Positions 46,431-57,110 of a DNA stretch of 64,000 nt are shown piece by piece. The notes below the pieces were generated by a model. The model was not told where the DNA came from and did no database searches. It saw nothing but the letters and a program-made list of their open reading frames with translations. Each line of letters opens with the position of its first letter. The stretch's first letter is position 1. Source of the DNA: Macrobrachium rosenbergii (lineage: Eukaryota > Arthropoda > Malacostraca > Decapoda > Palaemonidae); assembly GCF_040412425.1 (NCBI RefSeq), contig NC_089766.1, positions 14,423,508 to 14,487,507 on the forward strand. Reading direction: 5' to 3'. Position numbers and translations under genes: made by a program.

Positions 46431-46819
46431 AGGGGGTACAGTGTACCTGGAGTACCCACCAGTCTCAGTGGATGGGTTGTGGTTTTTTCAGTGTAGGTGA
46501 AAGCAATGTCTGGTGGTTTTTAATACTGATATTGGGCCCAGGTCAAGGGCACTTATATATGCTTTGCTAGCCATCGATCCTATCCTTCGCTGCAAAGCTC
46601 CCACTAAAGTAGAGGCACCCCATGCTTTTACCGCCACGCCACTACAGGTTAAGATGAGTACCAACCAGAAACAGTATTCATGTGCAGTAGCTCTCTTACC
46701 ACATAAGGAAACAACAAGCATTGTTTCAATGCTAGCAATTTTTCTTTTTCAGTCATTATCATGCCTTAATGTTTTGAAGTTAGAATGTGTCCATGTATCC
46801 CAGCCTCCTTTCAATGTGG

Positions 46820-46905
46820 GATTCAGCTGTGTAATTACTTGCTAAGTTACTTATATGAAAATATTTTAATAAAATTTAGTTTCGTATAGGCTATACTTAC
46901 CAAGT
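46820..46905 (-). repeat. right inverted terminal repeat of split DIRS-like element
   Basis: TAAGTTACTTATATGAAAAT and flanks are the reverse complement of the left terminus at 33466-33545, with scattered mismatches. Confidence 0.65.
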
Positions 46906-47168
46906 AATTACAGAATCAGAGCCTGCCCTCCTCCCCTTTCATGGACATGAGGGCACAAACAGAGTGAGGTTTTTGCAAGTCTTTCTTTCAGGGGGAAAAG
47001 TGTTTTTTAATTAAAACCCAGTGTTACATTTTTTGCATGTATTTGGCAATTTGTAGATACTATGAGATTATTGTAATACTTTTCCTATTTACATAAATGC
47101 AAAATATCATTAGAGGTAATCTTCAGGGTGACAATGAACTTTGAAGAGAGATGGTTAATAACTCTTTT

Positions 47169-47224
47169 TTTTGTTATAATTTACCTTGTACCACATTTTT
47201 GTTATAATTTACCTTGTACCACAT
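47169..47224. repeat. 28-bp tandem duplication
   Basis: TTTTGTTATAATTTACCTTG is the core of two identical 28-bp units. Confidence 0.9.
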
Positions 47225-50147
47225 GGTTGAACTGCAATTAACATTTTTAATTAGACATGTGAAGTATGTATTTTTAAAAACAGGTTACAGGGATCTTGTG
47301 CTTAAAATTTTACAACAAAATGTTTCAATACCATGGTCTCGTTTGCATGTCAAATTTTATAAAAAAAATCCCATAGGATACATATATTTTGCATTTTCTG
47401 ATCCAGGCAATTGGTGGTTAAAGTTGACCGACCACAATCTTTTTATGAATGTTATATAGTTAAATTAATGAACGTTATCTCAGTACCTTTTTATTTCTCA
47501 TACAAAAATCAAATGGTAATGATTGAAAGATATATTTTACTATTTCATTAGTAAAACATTGACATCAACTTCTTTAGTACTGTATATTGCAATGCAGTCA
47601 CAGAAATTTAAATTTCTGTATTAATGAAAAAGTAATATTTTGTAATATAACAAAAGCAAAGCTTAAAGGCCCTTAATATTGATTATTCAATTCATTGACT
47701 TGGGGGATAGACAGCAGAAATACTTTGGTTTGCTGTCATGTTGACCGAGTTCCTTTGATTTTTTAAACATCCATTGATTCATTAGCTTGTAAACATCTGA
47801 CACTGTTCTACACTATGGATATGTTGCTGATTTACTGAAGGTCTAAAAATACAGGAGTAGCAGACACTTATATCCTTGCTGCTTTAAGAGCAGTCTAACA
47901 TCTTAAATGAGTGCTAACTTGCAATACAAATGCAAACTCTATGCTATACCACCATGCAGTGTCAAGTGTAAGTACACCATTACCATTCCATAACCTGTCC
48001 ATTTCATTGTATTTATTAAATATAAAGAATATTACAATAATATTATGTAAGCTCAGAAAATATAGATATTTAAGTCTTCACTAGGATTCAAAGTATGATC
48101 TTTTTAACACTTTTTGCTAATAACTACTGAAAATATAAATTCCTTCCAGAACTGTTTGAGAAGCTAGCAATTAGAAACCAAATCTGAACTATGTTTTTGG
48201 ATAGCTGGAAGCCATTTTTCAGCTATGGAATCTACTTCTATGAAGAATCATAATTTCATCTCTCAGAAGTAACATGCTTGAAATACTTAAGCCTAAATCA
48301 TCTATATGACAAAGCTGAGACATAAACTCTGTTCAAGAACGAATTGATGAAAACAACCCAACATCACAAATTTTTAACTTATTAAAGTTATTGTCTCAAA
48401 CTTCCATAACATTTCCTTTGTTCAAAGGGTAAATGGGTATCCCTGAAATCTTCACTTAGAAATAAACTGATATTGGTGGTATAACATGAAGTAAACTGTA
48501 TTGTTTACTACAATAACATTTGTTACATGGGCCACTCATCTTTGTACTAAGAATCAAATCCTTTTCCAAATTAATATTGTCAATGTTTGAAAATAGTAAC
48601 AGGAAAACTTTTGGTCATTTTCAGATACTAAAAAACTACAGTACTTGTTTTATGTCAAGAACAACAACTTTCACTCTTCAAAATTCCACATGAAATTATC
48701 TCTGTCCTTTGCTCACATGTACAAAGTTGAAGCACGCTTCAAAGATGCATGAACATTCAGTCTGCTTCCAAATCATGCTACTACAAGTAAACCCTTGCAC
48801 AGCAAAGAAATGCTCATAACATGGTATGTATTAACATCACTGGAAACAACAAACAAGCACATTCCATGCAGTGATGTTCAAATGAAGTAACTGCTGTCTT
48901 GAGAACTAAACTGACTTAATAAACAGTCTTTCAACACTAGAAAACAAAGTTTACCTGTATGGAAAGGCCTTAACACAAAAAACGAAAGTTATTTGTAATG
49001 CTTCCTTGAACTTTCCAAGCATTTGCATTCAATCTTATACCTAACATCTTCCAAATAATATAAGAACTGTATTCAATGATTCCCAATATGGGCAACTAAA
49101 GCTGTAATATATACACAAAAGTATATACATTAAACCTTTCACTGATTCCCTTTCACTTCAAAAAAAAAAAAAGAGGGGTGGGGAAGTGGTTTTTACTGAA
49201 AAATAATTCAATCTCACTTAAGTGTACACAGCAGACCAGGGCAATGAATTTAATGGCTTATAACAATCAAACATCTTTCATTCAAAATTAAGTTGTTTTA
49301 TACAAAGTCCTGTTTTATTCCCTTGAAAAAATAATCCACTCTCACTTTGGCAATATTCTATATTGGCCATTTTCTATAGAAAACTATACATGCATGATGT
49401 ACCACTTTGTCCTAGAAAACATAATATGGTAGGATAGTCATACTATCTTGATTTAAGTGAACAATGGCCAAAATCTACTACATCAGAGGCATATAATAAT
49501 TCAAATGCACTATCACAAATTCAATAAAGTAATTTACAAAGGCAAATAATACTGTAATGTACTGGGCTATTAAAAGCATGAACTTCAACCACCTAAATCT
49601 CATTTGCCACTAGACAAAGCTAAGACTATTATATGTAGAAGTTTGCTCTGTACTAAATTAGGCTCAAGTTAATTGTAGGTATGTGTAATTTAAAAAACTA
49701 GGACAATTCTTTTGACTATATCAAAATATCATAAACTTTGATTGCTTGGTAAACATTACAGCACAGGAGGGCTGACAACAGACCATAATCACTTGAATAA
49801 TCCTGTCTGTAATATATCAGGATGATTTATTGTCATTTCATATGGTAACATTTCAAGTTACCATCATAATGCATGTTAAATACTTATTAATACTGTTCTA
49901 AAACAAAGAATTGGGAAGCCATCAAAATACTGCAAAGAAAGTGGCACCCATATGTGTTCCAAAGTAGGTTATTCAAACATTATTAATAATGCTGTACTGC
50001 AACTTCAGTTACCAATGCACATATGACTGCCCAAACACTCCTGGATCACATGCTTTATATTATTAGAATAAAATATCTGAAATCCCTTTGGACTATAAAC
50101 CTATAACAATCTTGATTTGCAGTACTTTTGTACTCTGTTAACATGAT
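47225..50147 (-). other. probable 3' untranslated/downstream region of EAAT
   Basis: No coding sequence and few recognisable transposon marks. Read on the minus strand it follows the EAAT stop codon. A minus-strand AATAAA (TTTATT at 49826-49831) lies about 320 bases after the stop and is a candidate poly(A) signal; others occur further on (for example near 49313). Confidence 0.4.
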
Positions 50148-50246
50148 TTACATCTTTGTTGTAGTAGCTGATTCCTTTGGTGTAGTTTCCACTTCTACAT
50201 GAATTTCGCCACTGTTCAACATCTTCTTCTCTGTTGCAGGAGATTC
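50148..50246 (-). CDS. EAAT last coding exon (C-terminal tail)
   Basis: The acceptor CATTTACAG precedes 50246; the frame is phase 0. It encodes 32 residues from [20 protein letters not shown] to TTTKM and the stop. The final T-K-M resembles the ETKM end of vertebrate EAAT1, a short C-terminal motif. Confidence 0.88.
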   Translation of the reverse strand, partial: ESPATEKKMLNSGEIHVEVETTPKESATTTKM

Positions 50247-53200
50247 CTGTAAATGGCAAAACATATGGGAGATTACTAAAAATTCATGTTTATATAATAT
50301 TTCATTCAAAATCTTTAAAAAAGTTTTCACTGAAACTCAGGAAAGCATCAAAGAAATATTGTAATGTGTTCATAATTCTATTTTCATGAAATGGAGGAAT
50401 GCATTTACACATCTAAAACTTAGCAATATTTTTTTTATTGTTTTCCTACATACAGCCTCCATACTTTATATGGGTCTAGTCATGAAAATTAAGGAATTTA
50501 GCTATCCAGACTTATAAATGTCATCAGTACCCAGTGGAATGTTTTTAGCAGCCTATGGTGACCATGAAACTCTTCTATGTTGATTGCTAAATTTTTGCTA
50601 ATGATTGTCTTAACAATTGGGGTCACAAGGAAGACTTCCATGTAAAATATACTGTATTTGTACAAAGATTCGGCATTTTTAGTCATATCCCAAACGCAAA
50701 ACACGTCATATACAATATTTCACATTCAAATGAAAGGTAACTTGCAGGAGAGGAAAAAGGCTTCACATTCAAATGAAAGGTAACTTGCAGAAGAGGAAAA
50801 AGGCAATCTCACTGCAGTGAATAATGTGAAGAATCTGACCCAACACTGGAGGAAGCCTAAAACATGGTATGGAAGACAGCACTAAAGAATGAAAGAACAG
50901 AATAACCCAAAATAAGTCTCAAGTAACATGAAGAATACGGTGTGAAAATGAAAATGAGAGACCAGAACCCTGAAGTAGACAACTAGAAATCAGAAATGGA
51001 GCTGTTAATGCATAAACAATAGATACAGAAGTTAGAGAGGAGTAAAATTTTAAGCATGAAGTCTGGCTAACAAAATCTTTTACCAAACTGGCCTCTAGAA
51101 CAACTGTTCATTTCTGTCTCATAAAGGGGAAGCAACTGGCTTCAGAATAAGAAAAATCAAAACCTCTGAACAATTATGTAGATGCAGGCAAGATTTTACC
51201 AGACACTCCAGCACGTACATTTAGGATCCCTTACACTAGCTACTTTCTCAAGCAACTGCTCAAATTAAGAACAGAACTGCTGCTGTTATGACAGACAAAG
51301 CTGGGATACTGTAGATTTTTAGGCAAGTCTGTCCAAGTTGCATGGGGAGTTCACAGAAGTCTACCTGCTGAGACACCAGCGGACATTGCCTAACTTCACT
51401 ATATCTCACTTGAATGGAGAGGAGCTTGGGGACCGATCATAAACAGTACTGTATTTATGTATGTTTGGTCTTAAGGAAATGACTGTACCTTAACTCTGCT
51501 ACCTGTAAGGGGGTAGTGCTATCAGTGCACCTCATGCAGTGCACTGTAGGCATTACTTAAGGTTCTTTGCAGTGTCCCTTTGGCCCCTTGCTACAACCCT
51601 TTTCATTCCTTTTCTTGACCTCATAGGTCGCAGTGCTTGGCTTCTGGCCTAAATTCTATATTCTTTTTCTGGTCTTACCTCTGCTACTCATTACTGTCCT
51701 TTAAACCTTTAGCAGTACAGTGTCTTTGTCTTCAAGATACCCTTAATGCCTCTTATAATGGGTTTATACATTAGCAGAAGGAATGTTTGTACGGTCAACA
51801 TTATTGCTAAAATAAAATTGCATTGCTGAACAAATTTTTATGGGAAAACCAGTTTCTTTCACTGGTAACAGAGTTCATCTCCCTACAGATAGCCCTTTAT
51901 GAATAAGGTTATTAGCAGAATAATCAGAAAACGGCTGAGTGAGTGTTCTTCTATCCATCTCACCTGACAGCAGAACCAGGCTGCAGGTGGACAAGCACTG
52001 TACTAGAAAGTGTGTGGGGGAGGAAGGAAATACTGAGAATACCCAAACACACAGGCATTAGATATTGCATATTCAAATTTTACTTTCTTACTTTGCCTGT
52101 GAGTGTCTTTTTTCATACTGCAGCCCCTTTATCCAAAGAGCAACCACACCAAATGAGTTCAAAAGAGAATATTTTTGGCATCAGTAAAGCATTTACTGTT
52201 CCAAATACAGAACTGAGATATGAATCTACTGTTGGCCCTCTTGTAAAGATAAAGGTATTCAGAATTCCCTGTAACAGAAGACAAGCCCAATTCTAAACAA
52301 AGGATACAGTACATGCAAAAGCACGTTAAGGAGATATAAAGATATGGCAAGCATAATACAGCATTAACCACAGAAAACTGATTACTAGGTACCACAATCC
52401 CTAAAGTCCTTGTGTATTGCCCTCTAAAGAGTAATAAAGATCAAAAAAATAATTTTAAGTTATTACAGCCTCAAAAATACTGATGAGGCCTGTACTAAAA
52501 CATGTGAAAAGATATTGACAGATATTCACTGTATATTACACAATGCAACAAAAAGAAGCATTAATGACTGATGAACTTACTTGTAGAGCTCATAGAAAAT
52601 ACCAAATGTGAAAGTCTGCCTTCTATAAGGAGTTGCTGGAAAGCACTGATGCTGAATATTCAGCTTTAGCAATCTGGATTGTCTGACCATGGGAATTGAC
52701 TGACTAACTGGTTTTATGTGAAATAAATGGTTTGTTTGGTAAAAGAACACACAAACTAATGAACAGTACATGAAATATATGATAAATGTACAAGAATACC
52801 ATGGATATACAGTCTTGCTTAAATTCAACTGAAAAAACTTAGAAATTAAGATGTAATAATATGAACCATCTTTTTAGAAATTTTTATGCAAGGTACCAAA
52901 AATTCACCATGTATGCATCCATACCTTAGTTAAGAAAATACAATGGTTAATCACAGGTAGTTCAGCAAGCATTAAGGTTTATGTTAATGAAGCCAGTTCA
53001 TAATTATTGTCATTATTACCAAGCATGGTCCATGAATGAAATCTGTAGCATTAAAATGTTGCAATTTTAGGAATTTTTGAATTGCAACTGGTTTCTCTTG
53101 CTTTGCCTTGGATCTCAAATTTCCAAACTGGCATTTTCCTTACTTCTTAAACCTAGCATGATGGGGAAGTAGAATGCATCTGCAGAAAGTGTGCATCACT

Positions 53201-55253
53201 GCCACCATGACGACTATTTGGTTACCTATTTAGCAATTATATTGAATGATGTTTAGGGTAATGTGTATTTCACTAACAGCATAATTCTTTAATTCCATTA
53301 CTGTACTGCCACAACATTGGGGGCATGACTTTCGGTTTTCATAAAATTGTAAAATATGTTTTTAACCTTAGTTTTAGCAGATATTTTTCTGTGTAATTTT
53401 AAAATACATGTACCTAAGGCTACAGGAGTGTTTGAAAATATTTGGCAACTACATTGTAAAGTTCAAAATGTACAGATGACATAAAAACTTTTTATATTAT
53501 TTTTTCAGATTGTGTGACTGCAATACAGTACTACTAATACAGTAGTGGCATTCAAGTTTTCAAGATACAATTCACATCAAATTTCCTTCTTAAACCTTAA
53601 CAGGTTCATATTGAGGCACTGTATGATCCATTCAAGAAATAATTTTCCAGAATAAACATATAATAAAAATATAACATATTGCATATACATACTGAAATAT
53701 AATTAGGTTTTTAGCTTTAGTGTACTGAAATATAGTAATTAGTTTTTTTAGCTTTAGTGTACTGAAATATAGTAATTAGTTTATCTTCAATGTAAGCTGT
53801 TAATTCATGCATACTATCTAATTTTATCACCACGCACCAATATGCCATACTTATCATATGGTGAACTGTAAGGCTGAACAAATTGCACTCTTCAACAAAG
53901 GATTTCCATCCAAGACATGTCAGTGGTTGCTAAAAAAAATTATACTCAACAATGGACCTTTAAGTTGGCTCACATTCAACAATGCTCCTTCTTATTGCCA
54001 TTTCTAATATATTCTACTTTAAAACAAGAGACCATTTAAAAAATAATGGCCAAAAAGTGGCACAAAATCTAAAATTAAAGGATTTAATAACTGCCAGAAA
54101 ATGGGAGGCAACAATCTAAATAGTTATGCTGAGCTTTCCCTACATCAAATATGTCAAAAAATCACTCCCTCCTTCTGAATACATATATGGTAAGCTGTGC
54201 TAATCAAAAAGCAAGACATGGACTTTAATAGCCACAGGTATTAGTAATCTCACCACTCCCTTAAGTAGCACCGTTGGGTCATGCAACATGGCATCAGGGT
54301 CATCATGCAGACGGGTTACCAGTGGAGTGAGGTCTGCAGCTTTCTCTACGTCACTAGGATAGGGATTTTCCGTGCTAGCTGTCTCCGCATCCATAGCCTG
54401 TAGCTCTCCTTGACTCCAGTATTCCACTATGGCAGCTGTATAGCAGTCCCCTAGCATATTATTGGTTGTGCGGAAGCGATCTCTGAAAAATATAAGATTT
54501 TCTTTTGATCATTTAAATTACAAAAAATGTTGATGGTACAAGTATACGGGAGCACTGCATGATGTTTAGTAGTCCAGATGATAATTTAATTTTACAAAAA
54601 GACAACAATCAAAGCAACTATGGAGGCATCTTGACATTTTAATTGGCTAAAAATCTTAAATCTTTTGGAAGTTTTAATTTATGTGTTTTGTACAATGCAC
54701 AAAACTATTTCCTTGTTCAGTACAATAAATAACTTACACAAGCCAGTCTATGGTGAAGAGTAATGAGACATCTTCAGCTGGCAAATTGACTGATGTAAGG
54801 ACAATCAGTATGAGAACAAGAGCAGCACTCGGAACACTTGCACTTGCTACACTTGCAGCTGTGGCGGTCACACTGAAAGAGAACCAGTACAGTAATCCTG
54901 TTGCATCATTCTATATACTCCTGAGAGAGATTTTGACACAATCCGAAAATATGGAACCTTTCTAATTAACCTCAATAATGATGGAAGTCAATGAAATCAA
55001 ACTAATTAACATCAATAGCAAAGCAAGTCAAAATATGAATGCAAAATAACTGACTTACACAATAGTAGAATATTCGCCAATTCCCAAAGGTATTTCATTC
55101 ATTTGAGCAATGAAGACTGTTCCCACAGAAACAAATAATGCTGTTCCATCCATGTTCACTGTGGCACCAATAGGTAGTACAAAGCGGGAGATACGTGGAT
55201 CCACTCCGCATTTGTCATTCATACATCGGAAGGTGATAGGCAGCGTAGCCGCC
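50148..55253 (-). CDS. excitatory amino acid transporter (SLC1 family), C-terminal half, four exons, partial
   Basis: A plasma-membrane Na+-coupled glutamate/aspartate transporter. The four exons join in frame to about 218 residues, roughly the last 40% of a family member. They show, in order: [10 protein letters not shown] (end of hairpin 1); TM7 with NMDGTAL; hairpin 2 [18 protein letters not shown]; and TM8 [17 protein letters not shown] cytoplasmic tail ends TTTKM. The TM8 Asp, the FRT Arg that selects acidic over neutral substrates, and the Asn/Asp sodium ligands are all present, favouring glutamate/aspartate rather than ASCT-type transport. The hairpin 2 tip (usually AAGIPQAG) is SASVPSAA, an unusual variant. 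The N-terminal exons are expected beyond base 64000. Confidence 0.94.
50719..50804. repeat. 43-bp tandem duplication
   Basis: Two copies of a unit starting TTCACATTCAAATGAAAGG, differing by one base. Confidence 0.92.
51508..51670 (+). repeat. SINE-like dispersed repeat, best-preserved copy
   Basis: 'gtagtgctatcagtgcacctcatgcagtgcactgtaggcattac', then 'gcagtgtccctttggcccc', 'gacctcataggtcgcagtgcttggc' and 'ggcctaaattctatattc'. It is antisense to EAAT within an intron. Confidence 0.8.
53690..53785. repeat. short AT-rich tandem array (three units)
   Basis: TACTGAAATATAGTAATTAG begins three successive 33-37-bp units. Confidence 0.85.
54254..54482 (-). CDS. EAAT exon: TM8 and cytoplasmic tail
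   Basis: The acceptor TTTTTCAG precedes 54482 (phase 2 junction, completing a Val codon). The exon encodes [20 protein letters not shown], then [11 protein letters not shown] and an acidic tail to LLKGV, ending at the donor GTGAGA in phase 0. A longer open frame running past the donor to 54200 is intron read-through. Confidence 0.93.
54738..54872 (-). CDS. EAAT exon: hairpin 2 to start of TM8
   Basis: The acceptor CTCTTTCAG precedes 54872 and the donor GTAAGT follows 54738. The 135 bases encode [20 protein letters not shown], then a hydrophobic segment, [11 protein letters not shown] and TIDWLV. The LPAEDV motif is typical of EAATs. Confidence 0.94.
55059..55253 (-). CDS. EAAT exon: end of hairpin 1 and TM7
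   Basis: The acceptor CCTTTACAG precedes 55253; the donor GTAAGT follows in phase 2. The exon encodes [39 protein letters not shown] and [20 protein letters not shown]. The first base completes a codon begun in the upstream exon, which would be Ser in the family's SSSxATLP motif. That upstream exon was not found in the window. Confidence 0.95.
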
Positions 55254-57110
55254 CTGTAAAGGGAACAGGTATTAATATATGGTCAAACTGGGGGGAACTT
55301 TTAAATTAAGAGCTCGCAGGGGGTGACACACAGGCCACAGATCCATCCCGCGGCTTCCCTGTTTAAATTGAGGCCACACCCCAGACCCGAATACAGCAAC
55401 TCATTTATGCGCCCTGCTTGGTGGGCAGTACTAGCACAGGGGTTAGGCAACAGAATACATAATAATGATGATAAATTTTACTCACCCACACAGGCCGGGT
55501 ACCGGCACTACCTCTGAAACAAACAAACAGACTAGGTAGTTGTGCATGTTTGACAGTGACTTGAGAGAGTGTGAGGTGGTTATAGCGTTATGGGAGCTGG
55601 GGTTGGCTGGTAGGTGAGAGGGCCTGAAAGTTTTCTGCACAAGAGGGGAGCACTTACCCAGCTTACGGACACTCACTGCTCTCTACTCCTCCCTCCCAGG
55701 GGACGATCTCGCTCCTGCAAATGTGGCTAGAGTGCTAGGTTAGCTTTGCACTCTGCAAGGTAAGGATAAAAAACGTTAACATCACATGGCAAACCTGATT
55801 GGTATATTCTTGACAGCAGACCTACCTATTTAACTGGTAAGGGAGTAAATTTACCGGAGGCCACGACAAGTTCTTATGGCATTTTATGAAATAAAATAAT
55901 CTTCATCATTAAGAAAGTTAAATCACTTCTAAAGTAATTTACCTGTATTAGCATTATATTAATGATGTTTGAAGGCCCCTTACAGTACAAGTTCTGCCAA
56001 TGTTTCTCATAGGTGTAACCAAGTTATTGTTATTTTCATATAATTTTTTTTTGTTGTTGTTCTATAAAGTGTGTGGAAATGGTAACAAAAAAATTTTCTA
56101 TTTTTTACAGTGTTACCAGGAATTTTTTCCTTGCATCCAGTGCAATATTTTCAGTTTGCTGGAAACACCCATGGATTCACAATTTTCAATTTGCTTCTAA
56201 TTTTGATATCTTGATATCCAACAGAAATGAGAGTCTAATTAGAAAAATAAAGACCCCATCCGGTAAATTTAGTAGGGATTTCTTTTTGTTTCTCTATATT
56301 TTATCATTATTATTTTACAGTATGATGGCCAGGTTTACGGGCTGTCTGAGAGGTGTGGGGTGGCACCATGCACATGGTTATCCCCAGGGATAAAGATCTG
56401 TCTCCTTGTATATCCCCTTCTTAGTCAAACAAGAACTAAGCCTCTTTCTAAAATAATGCCTTTCTCTACTGAGTGGTATGAGTGTCATATGAGAGCCTCT
56501 ACACACCAAACCTGGGACCAGGTCCACTCAACGAGGATGAGCCTTAGCACATATGGTTGGACAGCTTCAAGTCGAATTCACAAAGTAATCATGCATAAAA
56601 CTGTAATGTTATCCCCCACTGTAATACCAAAATCAGTTCTCTTTTTACAACAAATGCAAAAGAAAATAAGTAGCTGAAACTCAACTAAAATGAATATAAC
56701 AATGTTTGAAATAAATTGTGAAAACATGCTTAGTAAATGAAGTATAAGATCCAAAATAACCCTGCAGGAAGTACTGAATAGCACCAGGCTAATGTGTGTC
56801 AACCCTGCAAGCTACAAAGTAGCGATCTTATTTACCCATTAAGAGGTAAAAGTTGAAAAACAATGGCGCAAAGTAATAACCGTCCTCGCATTATGTCCTA
56901 AGTCATGCTCGCGGGTTTCATGTATAGAGGAGTGGTGGGGCGAGGGTGAGTACAGAGAGCTTAGTTGAAAAGTGCCTCCTTTCTCAGTCTCCCCTCCCGC
57001 CAGCTGAAATAAAACGGTGATGATGCTCCCGTTACAACTGGAGAGGCGTCGTAGCAGATCAGGTCTCCTAGCAATCTTCCAACAGCCAGTATTGCTCCAA
57101 CTTCTGATGG
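55254..57110 (-). other. EAAT upstream intron, GC-richer repeat-like part with exon-like cassettes
   Basis: This is more GC-rich than its surroundings. Two minus-strand cassettes have consensus splice sites (55486-55513 and 55658-55714) but do not fit the transporter sequence. Blocks at 55300-55450 and 56880-57090 look like decayed repeats; I cannot assign them. Confidence 0.4.

Larger units (their letters stand above)
50247..54253 (-). other. EAAT intron (4.0 kb)
   Basis: Between the last two coding exons. It holds a 43-bp tandem duplication (50719-50804), a SINE-like repeat (51508-51670) and a triplicated AT-rich unit (53690-53785). Short frames inside are not supported as genes. Confidence 0.7.

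Noticed and set aside
55658..55714. Cassette as a coding EAAT exon
   Set aside because: All three frames contain a stop; kept only as a possible poison exon finding.
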